From Archivesica marissinica (taxonomy: Eukaryota > Mollusca > Bivalvia > Venerida > Vesicomyidae), in contig CM026404.1 in assembly GCA_014843695.1 (NCBI GenBank), forward strand, positions 52,668,121-52,732,120: DNA of 64,000 bases, in the 5' to 3' direction. The translations under genes were made by a program, and so were the position numbers. Shown here piece after piece: positions 48,301 through 63,500 of the stretch. How positions within the stretch are numbered: position 1 is the stretch's first letter; each line of letters begins with the position of its first letter. A model generated the notes under the pieces. That model was given only the letters and a program-made list of their open reading frames with translations. It was not told the DNA's origin and did no database searches.

Positions 48301-51300
48301 TATCCACAATACAACTACCAGTATATGTATCCACAATACAACTACCAGTATATGTATCCACAATACAACTACCAGTACATGTATCCACAATCCATGTATC
48401 CACAATACAACTACCATTATATGTATCCACAATACAACTACCAGTACATGTATCCACAATCCATGTATCTACAATACAACTACCAGTATATGTATCCACA
48501 ATACAACTACCAGTACATGTATCCACAATACAACTACTGGTACATGTATCCACAATACAACTACCAGTACATGTATCCACAATACAACTACTGGTACATG
48601 TATCCACAATACAACTACCAGTACATGTATCCACAATACAACTACCAGTACAGGTATCCACAATACAACCACCAGTACATGTATCCACAATACAACTACC
48701 AGTACATGTATCCACAATAAACTACCAGTATATGTATCCACAATACAACTACCAGTACATGTATCCACAATACAACCACCAGTACATGTATCCACAATAC
48801 AACTACCAGTACATGTATCCACAATAAAACTACTGGTACATGTATCCACAATACAACTACCAGTACATGTATCCACAATACAACTACCAGTACATGTATC
48901 CACAATACAACTACCAGTACATGTATCCACAATACAACTACCAGTACATGTATCCACAATACAACTACCAGTACATGTATCCACAATACAACTACCAGTA
49001 CATGAATCCACAATACAACTACCAGTACAGGTATCCACAATACAACTACCAGTACATGTATCCACAATACAACTACCAGTACATGTATCCACAATACAAC
49101 TACCAGTACATGAATCCACAATCCATGTATCCACAATACAACTACCAGTACATGTATCCACAATACAACTACCAGTACAGGTATCCACAATACAACTACC
49201 AGTACATGTATCCACAATACAACTACCAGTACATGTATCCACAATACAACTACCAGTACAGGTTTCCACAATACAACTACCAGTACATGTATCCACAATA
49301 CAACTACCAGTACATGTATCCACAATACAACTGCCAGTACATGTATCCACAATACAACTACCAGTACATGTATCCACAATACAACTACTGGTACATGTAT
49401 CCACAATACAACTACCAGTACATGTATCCACAATACAACTACCAGTACATGTATACACAATACAACTACCAGTACATGTATCCACAATACAACTACCAGT
49501 ACATGTATCCACAATACAACTACAAGTACATGTATCCACAATACAACTACCAGTACATGTATCCACAATACAACTACCAGTACATGTATCCACAATACAA
49601 CTACCAGTACATGTATCCACAATACAACTACCAGTACATGTATCCACAATACAACTACCAGTACATGTATCCACAATACAACTACCGGTACATGTATCCA
49701 CAATACAACTACCAGTACATGTATCCACAATACAACTACCAGTACATGTATCCACAATACAACTACCAGTACATGTATCCACAATACAACTACCAGTACA
49801 TGTATACACAATCCATGTATCCACAATACAACTACCAGTACATGTATCCACAATACAACTACCAGTACATGTATCCACAATACAACTACCAGTACATGTA
49901 TCCACAATACAACTACCAGTACATGTATCCACAATACAACTACCAGTACATGTATCCACAATACAACTACCAGTACATGTATCCACAATACAACTACCAG
50001 TACATGTATCCACAATACAACTACCAGTACATGTATCCACAATACAACTACCAGTATATGTATCCACAATACAACTACCAGTACATGTATCCACAATACA
50101 ACTACCAGTACATGTATCCACAATACAACTACCAGTACATGTATCCACAATACAACTACCAGTACATGTATCCACAATCCATGTATCCACAATACAACTA
50201 CCAGTACATGTATCCACAATACAACTACCAGTACATGTATCCACAATACAACTACCAGTACATGTATCCACAATACAACTACCAGTACATGTATCCACAA
50301 TACAACTACCAGTACATGTATCCACAATACAACTACCAGTACATGTATCCACAATACAACTACCAGTACATGTATCCACAATACAACTACCAGTACATGT
50401 ATCCACAATACAACTACCAGTACATGTATCCACAATCCATGTATCCACAATACAACTACCAGTACATGTATCCACAATACAACTACCAGTACATGTATCC
50501 ACAATACAACTACCAGTACATGTATCCACAATACAACTACCAGTACATGTATCCACAATAAAACTACTAGTACATGTATCCACAATACAACTACCAGTAC
50601 ATGTATCCACAATACAACTACCAGTATATGTATCCACAATCCATGTATCCACAATACAACTACCAGTACATGTATCCACAATACAACTACCAGTACATGT
50701 ATCCACAATACAACTACCAGTACATGTATCCACAATACAACTACTGGTACATGCTTCCACAATACAACTACCAGTATATGTATCCACAATACAACTACTG
50801 GTACATGTTTCCACAATACAACTACCAGTATATGTATCCACAATACAACTACTGGTACATGTTTCCACAATACAACTACCAGTATATGTATCCACAATAC
50901 AACTACCAGTACATGTATCCACAATACAACTACCAGTACATGTATCCACAATACAACTACTGGTACATGTATCCACAATACAAATACTGGTACATGTATC
51001 CACAATACAACTACCAGTACATGTATCCACAATACAACTACCGGTACATGTATCCACAATACAACTACCGGTACATGTATCCACAATACAACTACCAGTA
51101 CATGTATCCACAATCCATGTATCCACAATACAATTACCAGTATATGTATCCACAACAAAACTACCAGTATATGTATCCACAATACAACTACCAGTACATG
51201 TATCCACAATACAACTACCAGTATATGTATCCACAACAAAACTACCAGTATATGTATCCACAATACAACTACTAGTACATGTATCCACAATACAACTTAT

Positions 51301-54300
51301 GGTACATGTATCTACAATACAACTACTGGTACATGTATCCACAATACAACTACCGGTACATGTATCCACAATACAACTACTAGTACATGTATCCACAATA
51401 CAACTACTAGTACATGTATCCACAATACAACTACCAGTACATGTATCTACAATACAACTACTAGTACATGTATCCACAATAAAACTACTGGTACATGTAT
51501 CCACAATACAACTACCAGTACATGTATCCACAATCCATGTATCCACAATACAACTACTGTTACATGTATCCACAATACAACTACCAGTACATGTATCCAC
51601 AATACAACTACCAGTACATGTATCCACAATACAACTACCAGTACATGTATCCACAATCCATGTATCCACAATACAACTACCAGTACATGTATCCACAATC
51701 CATGTATCCACAATACAACTACCAGTACATGTATCCACAATACAACTACCAGTACATGTATCCACAATCCATGTATCCACAATACAACTACCAGTACATG
51801 TATCCACAATCCATGTATCCACAATACAACTACCAGTATATGTATCCACAATCCATGTATCCACAATACAACTACCAGTACATGTATCCACAATACAACT
51901 ACCAGTACATGTATCCACAATACAACTACCAGTACATGTATCCACAATACAACTACCAGTACATGTATCCACAATACAACTACTAGTACATGTATCCACA
52001 ATACAACTACCAGTACATGTATCCACAATCCATGTATCCACAATACAACTACCAGTACATGTATCCACAATACAACTACCAGTACATGTATCCACAATCC
52101 ATGTATCCACAATACAACTACCAGTATCCACAATCCATGTATCCACAATACAACTACCAGTACATGTATCCACAATACAACTACTAGTACATGTATCCAC
52201 AATACAACTACCAGTACATTTCCACAATACAACTACCAGTACATGTATCCACAATACAACTACCAGTACATGTATCCACAATAAAACTACTGGTACATGT
52301 ATCCACAATCCATGTATCCACAATACAACTACCAGTACATGTATCCACAATACAACTACCAGTACATGTATCCACAATACAACTACCAGTACATGTATCC
52401 ACAATACAACTACCAGTACATGTATCCACAATAAAACTACCAGTACATGTATCCACAATACAACTACCAGTACATGTATCCACAATACAACTACCAGTAT
52501 ATGTATCCACAATCCATGTATCCACAATACAACTACCAGTACATGTATCCACAATACAACTACCAGTACATGTATCCACAATACAACTACCAGTACATGT
52601 ATCCACAATACAACTACTGGTACATGTTTCCACAATACAACTACCAGTATATGTATCCACAATACAACTACTGGTACATGTTTCCACAATACAACTACCA
52701 GTACATGTATACACAATACAACTACTGGTACATGTTTCCACAATACAACTACCAGTATATGTATCCACAATACAACTACCAGTACATGTATCCACAATAC
52801 AACTACTGGTACATGTATCCACAATACAACTACTGGTACATGTATCCACAATACAACTACCGGTACATGTATCCACAATACAACTACCAGTACATGTATC
52901 CACAATCCATGTATCCACAATACAACTACCAGTATATGTATCCACAACAAAACTACCAGTATATGTATCCACAATACAACTACCAGTACATGTATCCACA
53001 ACACAACTACCAGTATATGTATCCACAACAAAACTACCAGTATATGTATCCACAACAAAACTACCAGTATATGTATCCACAATACAACTACTAGTACATG
53101 TATCCACAATACATCTTATGGTACATGTATCTACAATACAACTACTGGTACATGTATCCACAATACAACTACCAGTACATGTATCCACAATAAAACTACC
53201 AGTACATGTATCCACAATACAACTACCAGTACATGTATCCACAATACAACTACCAGTACATGTATCCACAATAAAACTACTGGTACATGTATCCACAATA
53301 CAAATACTGGTACATGTATCCACAATACAACTACCAGTACATGTATCCACAATACAACTACCAGTACATGTATCCACAATACAACTACCAGTACATGTAT
53401 CCACAATACAACTACCAGTACATGTATCCACAATACAACTACCAGTACATGTATCCACAATACAACTACCAGTACATGTATCCACAATACCATGTATCCA
53501 CAATCATACATATTATCCACAATACAACTACCAGTACATGTATCCACAATATAACTACCAGTACATGTATCCACAATCCATGTATCCACAATACAACTAC
53601 TGGTATATATATCCACAATACAACTACCAGTACATGTATCCACAATATAACTACCAGTACATGTATCCACAATAAAACTACCAGTACATGTATCCACAAT
53701 ACAACTACCAGTACATGTATCCACAATACAACTACCAATACATGTATCCACAATACAACTACCAGTACATGTATCCACAATACAACTACCAGTACATGTA
53801 TCCACAATACAACTACCCGTACATGTATCCACAATAAAACTACTGGTACATGTATCCACAATCCATGTATCCACAATACAACTACTGTTACATGTATCCA
53901 CAATACAACTACCAGTACATGTATCCACAATACAACTACCAGTACATGTATCCACAATACAACTACCAGTACATGTATCCACAATACAACTACCAGTACA
54001 TGTATCCACAATACAACTACTGGTACATGTATCCACAATACAACTACCAGTACATGTATCCACAATACAACTACCAGTACATGTATCCACAATCCATGTA
54101 TCCACAATACAACTACCAGTACATGTATCCACAATACAACTACCAGTACATGTATCCACAATACAACTACTGGTACATGTATCCACAATACAAATACTGG
54201 TACATGTATCCACAATACAACTACCGGTACATGTATCCACAATACAACTACCAGTACATGTATCACAATACAACTACTAGTACATGTATCCACAATACAA

Positions 54301-56732
54301 CTACCAGTACATGTATCTACAATACAACTACTAGTACATGTATCCACAATAAAACTACTGGTACATGTATCCACAATACAACTACCAGTACATGTATCCA
54401 CAATCCATGTATCCACAATACAACTACTGTTACATGTATCCACAATACAACTACCAGTACATGTATCCACAATACAACTACCAGTACATGTATCCACAAT
54501 CCATGTATCCACAATACAACTACCAGTACATGTATCCACAATACAATTACCAGTACATGTATCCACAATACAACTACCAGTATATGTATCCACAATACAA
54601 CTACCAGTACATGTATCCACAATACAACTACCAGTACATGTATCCACAATACAACTACCAGTACATGTATCCACAATACAACACATACATGTATCCACAA
54701 TACAACACAAACCACAAAACTACCAGTACATGTATCCACAATACAACTACCAGTACATGTATCCACAATACAACTACCAGTACATGTATCCACAATACAA
54801 CTACCAGTACATGTATCCACAATACAACTACCAGTACATGTATCCACAATACAACTACCAGTACATGTATCCACAATACAACTACCAGTACATGTATCCA
54901 CAATACAACTACAAGTACATGTATCCACAATCCATGTATCCACAATACAACTACCAGTATATGTATCCACAATACAACTACCAGTACATGTATCCACAAT
55001 CCATGTATCCACAATACAACTACCAGTATCCACAATCCATGTATCCACAATACAACTACCAGTACATGTATCCACAATACAACTACTAGTACATGTATCC
55101 ACAATACAACTACCAGTACATGTATCCACAATACAACTACCAGTATATGTATCCACAATACAACTACCAGTACATGTATCCACAATACAACTACCAGTAC
55201 ATGTATCCACAATACAACTACCAGTACATGTATCCACAATACAACTACTGGTACATGTTTCCACAATACAACTACCAGTATATGTATCCACAATACAACT
55301 ACTGGTACATGTTTCCACAATACAACTACCAGTATATGTATCCACAATACAACTACAAGTACATGTATCCACAATACAACTACCAGTATATGTATCCACA
55401 ATACAACTACTGGTACATGTATCCACAATACAACTACTGGTACATGTATCCACAATTCAACTACCAGTACATGTATCCACAATCCATGTATCCACAATAC
55501 AACTACCAGTATATGTATCCACAACAAAACTACCAGTATATGTATCCACAATACAACTACCAGTACATGTATCCACAATACAACTACCAGTATATGTATC
55601 CACAACAAAACTACCAGTATATGTATCCACAACAAAACTACCAGTATATGTATCCACAATACAACTACTAGTACATGTATCCACAATACAACTTATGGTA
55701 CATGTATCTACAATACAACTACTGGTACATGTATCCACAATACAACTACCAGTACATGTATCCACAATACAACTACCAGTACATGTATCCACAATACAAC
55801 TACCAGTACAGGTATCCACAATACAACTACCAGTACATGTATCCACAATACAACTACTAGTACATGTATCCACAATACAACTACCAGTACATGTATCCAC
55901 AATGAATCTAGTGGTACATGTATCCACAATCCATGTATCCACAATACAACTACCAGTACATGTATCCACAATACAACTACCAGTACATGTATCCACAATA
56001 AAACTACCAGTACATGTATCCACAATACAACTACCAGTACATGTATCCACAATACAACTACTAATACATGTATCCACAATACAACTACCAGTACATGTAT
56101 CCACAATACAACTACCAGTACATGTATCCACAATACAACTACCAGTACATGTATCCACAATACAACTACCCGTACATGTATCCACAATCCATGTATCCAC
56201 AATACAACTACCAGTACATGTATCCACAATACAACTACCAGTACATGTATCCACAATAAAACTACTGGTACATGTATCCACAATCCATGTATCCACAATA
56301 CAACTACCAGTACATGTATCCACAATACAACTACCAGTACATGTATCCACAATACAACTACCAGTACATGTATCCACAATACAACTACCAGTACATGTAT
56401 CCACAATACAACTACCAGTACATGTATCCACAATACAACTACCAGTACATGTATCCACAATACAACTACCAGTACATGTATCCACAATACAACTACCAGT
56501 AATGTATCCACAATACAACTACCAGTACATGTATCCACAATACAACTACCAGTACATGTATCCACAATACAACTACCAGTACATGTATCCACAATACAAC
56601 TACCAGTACATGTATCCACAATACAACTACCAGTACATGTATCCACAATACAACTACCAGTACATGTATCCACAATACAACTACCAGTACATGTATCCAC
56701 AATACAACTACCAGTACATGTATCCACAATAA
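39344..56732. repeat. 27-bp minisatellite, 17.4 kb (about 600 units)
   Basis: Unit CATGTATCCACAATACAACT then ACCAGTA, 27 bp. A 15-bp short form (CATGTATCCACAATC) is inserted before many full units. Both lengths are multiples of three, so frames stay open for very long distances in several frames and on both strands (longest 46991-53554, 2,187 codons). Forward periods are NYQYMYPQY, STIQLPVHV and TTTSTCIHN. The CAATAAAAC variant adds a stop in one forward frame. Base skew is strong: the consensus has 8 C and 2 G. Higher-order duplications include 43.7-45.3 kb against 45.7-47.0 kb (about 2,030 bp apart), and a marker (ACTTATGG/TCTTATGG then CATGTATCTAC) at about 51296, 53113 and 55691. A homogeneous core lies near 49.5-50.6 kb. 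The left edge is at the gap. Confidence 0.97.
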
Positions 56733-56784
56733 AATGATTTATCCTACACCTATGCACACTAATGATCAAAAATTGCTTAATCAA

Positions 56785-56842
56785 CTCCGAATCTTTCGCA
56801 CCAGGTGCGAACGCACTACCACTGCACTATCACGACTTCCAC
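56785..56842 (-). mobile_element. SINE family 1 head fragment, inverted
   Basis: TCTTTCGCACCAGGTGCGAA...CTATCACGACTTCC matches the tRNA-like head of the SINE at 20204-20446 on the minus strand. A second CTATCACGACTTCC follows at about 56846-56861. The fragment lies head to head with the forward SINE that begins about 75 bp later. Confidence 0.65.
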
Positions 56843-56917
56843 TACGCTATCACGACTTCCGCTTTATTACTCAGTGCCTAATAAACATTACATGACATCA
56901 TAACGCTGCGTGTATGA

Positions 56918-57145
56918 GGTCACGTGTTCACAGTGGATGCGCGTTCGCTTCAGGTGCTAAAGGTCCGGAGTTTGAGCCCCGCTAAAGCCGTTACGATTGT
57001 GCCCTTAGGCAAGGCATTTAAATTCCAAGTTGCCTCTTCTCTCTCCCTCGTGGCAATGGATTCCATCAGGAATGAGGTCTCGAGAGTGATTAATATAAGT
57101 TGTAAGAACTTTTTTCGCAATCGAGCTAAAATAAATTTGTATAAA
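56918..57145 (+). mobile_element. tRNA-derived SINE, family 1
   Basis: The head has CAGTGGATGCGCGTTCGCTT and a B-box-like GGAGTTTGAGCCCC. The body has GTGCCCTTAGGCAAGGCATT and CTCTCCCTCGTGGCAATGGA. The tail has GATTAATATAAGTTGTAAGA through CGCAATCGAGCTAAAATAAA. This is the same family as the reverse copy at 20204-20446, and the tail is shared with 33641-33890. The small open frame within it (56924-57154) is not a gene. Confidence 0.87.
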
Positions 57146-57799
57146 CTAACTTAAAATTTATAACTCAGTAACCTAATATTCTCTATATATAGATCACGTA
57201 ATACATATAACTAATAATTAAAATAGTTCATAATCATAAGTGCTTTAACTTCCACATAATAATACTTTTGGTATTTATCCAAATATTAAAACTTGAAGAA
57301 ATACTTACATTAGAAATTCAACTTTCAGCAAAACGTAAGTCTAAATCCTGTTACACTTTCCCTCTTTCAAAACGATAAGTCCACAGCTTAATATATAATA
57401 TTATGTCAAAATATGTGTTCCATTTTAAAAAAAAGGTTGAAAACTTCTGCTCATAAATTCACAGCAAGATATTTTATAATTGTAGACAAATCTAACAGTT
57501 ATTGATCTCAGCACAATCTTTATCTTTCCATAAACAAACTATTCAATACATCTCTTTACATATAAACACATTTCGTCATAGTCTCAGCCGACCTATGCAT
57601 GAAGCATTCCCCTTCAGTGGAGAATGTCCACTTTGAAAGGATACAAATGTCATTAAAATGTGCTATATGTTCCACCAAAATGCACACTTTACCCCTTGAC
57701 AGCTGTGATATTGCCTTCCTTGTTCTACTAGTATATAAATATTATAAAAGTCCCCCCCCCCCCTCTGTCATGAGGAGTGTTCCACCTGAGCTCTAGATT
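57146..57799. other. AT-rich single-copy DNA
   Basis: No recognisable gene. A short frame (57599-57796) contains several Cys and His residues but has no identifiable domain or splice support. A run of C lies near 57753-57762. Confidence 0.6.
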
Positions 57800-58070
57800 T
57801 TGTTTGGGATACGTTTATTTATCGACACCCCCTGGGTAATAGGGGCGGCGCCTCCAGACGTATATTAGTCATTTTATTATATGGAGGATAGTGATATAGA
57901 ATATTGACCCCCCTCAAAATAATGAATTATTTGGCCATAGAATATTGACCCCCCTTGCGGAAAAATGACCCCCCTTGCGAATAGCAATCTATAGTGGGAA
58001 CACCGATATACGAGACAGATTGTCCCATTTCAAACACTGTTAATATTATTAGGGTCATACAGGGACCCAC
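57800..58070 (-). mobile_element. degenerate SINE family 2, copy 3
   Basis: Blocks in common with 6003-6262: ACGTTTATTTATCG, GGCGCCTCC, ATTAGTCATTTTA, GGAGGATAGTG, then GTCCCATTTCAAA and TTATTAGGGTCA. It is interrupted at about 57890-57990 by a local repeat (AGAATATTGACCCCCCT twice and ATGACCCCCCTTGCG), and the tRNA-like head is lost. Confidence 0.6.
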
Positions 58071-58769
58071 CTCCTGAGTCAATTACTTTCAAATGTAATT
58101 AATTAAATTATGATTACTTTGCAAATTGTTCTATTAAATTACAATTACACACACTTTTAATATAATTAATTAAATTACAACTACATTTGTAGGGGGAAAA
58201 CAGGACAAATATTGACAACTTTATAAGAAGAAGAAGAATGCTTTATTAAGACTTAAACTTTACAGTTTCTCGTCTGTAACATTTAAACATGTTTACAATA
58301 TATATAGTACAATATTATGATATATGCAATCATGATGAGGATGGACAAATGATGTAATGATTATGGACATACATGGAAAAATAATGACAATGTCATGATG
58401 GATTTTAGACTATATTAAACATGACTGTATTAAGAGTATAGGGAGTATTCAACTGGTAACTCAGTAACTTATAAGCCAAATGTTTCATATGGCCGGAGCC
58501 ATACGAAAATGGACACCAGGACATTTTTCAGAAAATGTTTAAATTAGACTAAAATTCCACATTTTCCCCATCTCTTTACATATTTGATACTTTTAAAAGC
58601 TTATTAGTTAAAGCTATGCTGTTTACATTTCTGTATCAAATAGTGTAAATATTTGAAAACTGTTGCCCATAGGAACAATGATATTTGGTCAAATCATGTT
58701 GTGGACTATAAAATTAATGTGAATGATGATGCGAACAATAGGAATTTCTTATCTTATTTATGTGCTTCT
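58071..58769. other. AT-rich single-copy DNA
   Basis: No gene or tandem array is seen. The stretch from about 58225 (AAGAAGAAGAATGCTTTATT) could be the 3' end of a reversed retroelement, but I cannot support that from this sequence alone. Confidence 0.5.
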
Positions 58770-59370
58770 ATACATCTAGCACATTGTCAGTAACCGGTAA
58801 ATATACATGTAGCATGTTGTCAGTAACCGGTAAATATACATGTATCATGTTGTCAGTAACCGGTAAATATACATCTAGCACATTGTCAGTAACCGGTAAA
58901 TATACATGTAGCACATTGTCAGTAACCGGTAAATATACATGTAGCACATTGTCAGTAACCGGTAAATATACATGTAGCACATTGTCAGTAACCGGTAAAT
59001 ATACATGTAGCACATTGTCAGTAACCGGTAAATATACATGTAGCACGTTGTCAGTAACCGGTAAATATACATGTAGCACATTGTCAGTAACCGGTAAATA
59101 TACATGTAGCATGTTGTCAGTAACCGGTAAATATACATGTAGCATGTTGTCAGTAACCGGTAAATATACATGTAGCACATTGTCAGTAACTGGTAACTAT
59201 ACATGTAGCACATTGTCAGTAACCGGTAAATATACATGTAGCACATTGTCAGTAACCGGTAAATATACATGTAGCACATTGTCAGTAACCGGTAAATATA
59301 CATGTAGCACATTGTCAGTAACCGGTAAATATACATGTAGCACATTGTCAGTGACCAGTAAATATACATT
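58770..59370. repeat. 33-bp minisatellite with ACCGGT core (18 copies)
   Basis: Unit CATTGTCAGTAACCGGTAAA then TATACATGTAGCA, 33 bp. It is unrelated in sequence to the 33-bp array at 11.4-20.7 kb. It is open on both strands with 11-residue periods (forward LSVTGKYTCST). Copies are almost identical; the variants are CACATTG/CATGTTG/CACGTTG. Confidence 0.96.
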
Positions 59371-59443
59371 GTAAGTGAGTAGTGAGTGAGTATTTGGTTT
59401 AACGATGCATCAGCACAGTTCAGGCTCCATCGCGCTGTGTTAA
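59371..59443. mobile_element. short interspersed-repeat fragment
   Basis: GTGAGTGAGTATTTGGTTTA followed by ACGATGCATCAGCACAGTTC and GGCTCCATCGCGCTGTGTTA resembles the start of a repeat type common in molluscan genomes (GTGAGTGAGT...GGTTTWACG). Too short to classify. Confidence 0.4.
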
Positions 59444-59531
59444 GTATATTGTATACAAGATATCTACAATTAAAAATATTATGTAGATAACATACTGTAT
59501 GTATTAAAATTGTAATGACAATTGTACAAGG

Positions 59532-59786
59532 TCAATTGTAAAATTTATCAAGCTGTAAAAATGATTTAAAATCAACAGTGTCGAAAAGCCCCTTCATTGT
59601 CACAACTGTATAATATTTTTGACAAACAAGTGCTAAATCTACACAGTGAATTAAGATGTGTTCAACATTTATAGAGGGATGGCATGGTATACACCATGGT
59701 GGATCCTCTCTTTTCAATAAAAATGAGTGTGTGAACCGGGTATGTCCAAGTCTCAACTGGTAAATAATTGTCCTGGTGACAGTCTG
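59532..59786 (-). pseudogene. LINE (non-LTR retrotransposon) C-terminal remnant
   Basis: The minus-strand frame reads TIIYQLRLGHTRFTHSFLLK then PPWCIPCHPSINVEHILIHC and ends at a stop at 59532. The RLGHTR(F/L)THS(F/Y)LL and C-x2-C...VEHIL-x2-C pattern is the conserved cysteine/histidine tail that follows the reverse transcriptase (and RNase H) region in Jockey-like LINEs. No reverse-transcriptase motif is present upstream, so this is a strongly 5'-truncated copy. The frame continues to about 59786 before losing similarity. The AT-rich DNA to its left, where the 3' UTR would lie, shows no clear A tail. Confidence 0.82.
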
Positions 59787-59898
59787 TTATATCTATTGCA
59801 ATGTGCTATCATAAATCAACAATTTCATCTTGGAAAGCAGATTGAAGGTCACCATTCAAGTCTGACAATGAATGTGACACAGGTTGTCCAACATGCAT

Positions 59899-60502
59899 TA
59901 ATGCACTGATTTATGTGCCTGTGTAGTAATAACCTTAATGCACTGATTTATGTGCCTGTGTAGTAATACACTTAATGCACTGATGTGTGTGCCTGTGTAG
60001 TAATAACCTTAATGCACTGTGCCTGTGTAGTAATAACCTTAATGCACTGATTTATGTGCCTGTGTAGTAAAACCAACACAAGCCTGTGTAGTAATACTTA
60101 ATGCATGATTTATGTGCCTGTGTAGTAATAACCTTAATGCACTGATTTATGTGCCTGTGTAGTAATAACCTTAATGCACTGATTTATGTGCCTGTGTAGT
60201 AATAACCTTAATGCACTGATTTATGTGCCTGTGTAGTAATAACCTTAATGCACTGATTTATGTGCCTGTGTAGTAATAACCTTAATGCACTGATGTATGT
60301 GCCTGTGTAGTAATAACCTTAATGCACTGATTTATGTGCCAGTGTAGTAATAACATTAATGCACTGATTTATATGCCTGTGTAGTAATAACCTTAATGCA
60401 CTGATTTATGTGCCTGTGTAGTAATAACCTTAATGCACTGATTTATGTTCCTGTGTAGTAATAACCCTAATACACTGATTTATGTGCCTGTGTAGTAATA
60501 AA
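59899..60502. repeat. 37-bp minisatellite (about 16 copies)
   Basis: Unit TAATGCACTGATTTATGTGC then CTGTGTAGTAATAACCT, 37 bp. There are several shortened or scrambled units (60005-60110), including one lacking GATTTAT and one reading AAAACCAACACAAG. Confidence 0.94.
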
Positions 60503-60565
60503 CTAATTGGCCTGCTTTACAAGAAGTTACAGGATATTCTATAAGGTGTTTATTCAGCTTGTTAG

Positions 60566-63500
60566 TTAGATACATGTAAATGTTAGGCTATTCCATTAGA
60601 TATATGTAAATGTTATGCTATTCCATTAGATATATGTAAATGTTAGGCTATTCCATTAGATATATGTAAATGTTAGGCTATTCCATTATATATATGTAAA
60701 TGTTAGGCTATTGCATTAGATATATGTAAATGTTAGGCTATTCCATTATATATATGTAAATGTTAGACTATTCCATTAGATATATGTAAATGTTAGGCTA
60801 TTCCATTATATATATGTAAATGTTAGACTATTCCATTATATATATGTAAATGTTAGGCTATTCAATTATATATATGTAAATGTTAGACTATTCCATTAGA
60901 TATATGTAAATGTTAGACTATTCCATTATATATATGTAAATGTTAGGCTATTCCATTATATATATGTAAATGTTAGGCTATTCCATTATATATATGTAAA
61001 TGTTAGGCTATTGCATTAGATATATGTAAATGTTAGGCTATTCCATTATATATATGTAAATGTTAGACTATTCCATTAGATATATGTAAATGTTAGGCTA
61101 TCCATATATATTAAATGTTAGGCTATTCCATTAGATATATGTAAATGTTAGGCTATTCCATTAGATATATGTAAATGTTAGGCTATTCCATTAGATATAT
61201 GTAAATGTTAGGCTATTCCATTAGATATATGTAAATGTTAGGCTATTCCATTAGATATATGTAAATGTTAGGCTATTCCATTAGATATATGTAAATGTTA
61301 GGCTATTCCATTATATATTGTAAATGTTAGGCTATTCCATTATATATATGTAAATGTTAGGCTATTCCATTATATATCTGTAAATGTTAGGCTATTGCAT
61401 TAGATATATGTAAATGTTAGGCTATTCCATTATATATATGTAAATGTTAGGCTATTCCATTAGATATATGTAAATGTTAGGCTATTCCATTATATATATG
61501 TAAATGTTAGGCTATTCCATTAGATATATGTAAATGTTAGGTTATTCCATTATATATATGTAAATGTTAGGTTATTCCATTATATATCTGTACATGTTAG
61601 GCTATTGCATTAGATATATGTAAATGTTAGGCTATTCCATTAGATATATGTAAATGTTAGGCTATTCCATTAGATATATGTAAATGTTAGGCTATTCCAT
61701 TAGATATATGTAAATGTTAGGCTATTCCATTATATATCTGTAAATGTTAGGCTATTCCATTAGATATATGTAAATGTTAGGCTATTCCATTAGATATATG
61801 TAAATGTTAGGCTATTCCATTATATATATGTAAATGTTAGGCTATTGCATTAGATATATGTAAATGTTAGGCTATTCCATTATATATATGTAAATGTTAG
61901 GCTATTCCATTAGATATATGTAAATGTTAGGCTATTCCATTAGATATATGTAAATGTTAGGCTATTCCATTAGATATATGTAAATGTTAGGCTATTCCAT
62001 TAGATATATGTAAATGTTAGGCTATTCCATTAGATATATGTAAATGTTAGGCTATTCCATTATATATATGTAAATGTTAGGCTATTCATTATATATATGT
62101 AAATGTTAGGCTATTCCATTATATATATGTAAATGTTAGGCTATTGCATTAGATATATGTAAATGTTAGGCTATTCCATTATATATATGTAAATGTTAGG
62201 CTATTCCATTAGATATATGTAAATGTTAGGCTATTCCATTATATATATGTAAATGTTAGGCTATTCCATTAGATATATGTAAATGTTAGGCTATTCCATT
62301 AGATATATGTAAATGTTAGGCTATTCCATTAGATATATGTAAATGTTAGGCTATTCCATTAGATATATGTAAATGTTAGGCTATTCCATTAGATATATGT
62401 AAATGTTAGGCTATTCCATTAGATATATGTAAATGTTAGGCTATTCCATTAGATATATGTAAATGTTAGGCTATTCCATTATATATATGTAAATGTTAGG
62501 CTATTCCATTAGATATATGTAAATGTTAGGCTATTCCATTAGATATATGTAAATGTTAGGCTATTCCATTATATATATGTAAATGTTAGGCTATTCCATT
62601 ATATATATGTAAATGTTAGGCTATTCCATTATATATATGTAAATGTTAGGCTATTCCATTATATATATGTAAATGTTAGGCTATTCCATTATATATATGT
62701 AAATGTTAGGCTATTCCATTATATATATGTAAACATTGGGATATTGCATTAGATATATGTAAATGTTAGGCTATTCCATTATATTAGGCTATTGCATTAT
62801 ATATATGTAAATGTTAGGTTATTCCATTATATATATGTAAATGTTAGGTTATTCCATTATATATATGTAAATGTTAGGCTATTCCATTATATATATGTAA
62901 ATGTTAGGTTATTCCATTATATATATGTAAATGTTAGGCTATTCCATTATATATATGTAAATGTTAGGCTATTCCATTAGATATATGTAAATGTTAGGCT
63001 ATTCCATTATATATATGTAAATGTTAGGCTATTCCATTATATATATGTAAATGTTAGGCTATTCCATTAGATATATGTAAATGTTAGGCTATTCCATTAG
63101 ATATATGTAAATGTTAGGCTATTCCATTAGATATATGTAAATGTTAGGCTATTCCATTATATATATGTAAATGTTAGGCTATTCCATTATATATATGTAA
63201 ATGTTAGGCTATTCCATTATATATATGTAAATGTTAGGCTATTCCATTAGATATATGTAAATGTTAGGCTATTCCATTATATATCTGTAAATGTTAGGCT
63301 ATTCCATTATATATATGTAAATGTTAGGCTATTCCATTAGATATATGTAAATGTTAGGCTATTCCATTATATATCTGTAAATGTTAGGCTATTCCATTAT
63401 ATATCTGTAAATGTTAGGCTATTCCATTAGATATATGTAAATGTTAGGCTATTCCATTAGATATATGTAAATGTTAGGCTATTCCATTAGATATATGTAA

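Noticed and set aside
46991..53554. A 2,187-codon frame with the period NYQYMYPQY / STIQLPVHV, resembling a tyrosine-rich structural or adhesive protein
   Set aside because: Other forward frames and the reverse strand of the same array are also open for hundreds to over 1,500 codons. The frame shifts between three unrelated peptide periods at single-base indels, and there is no signal peptide, unique domain or splice structure. The openness follows from 27- and 15-bp units without stops.
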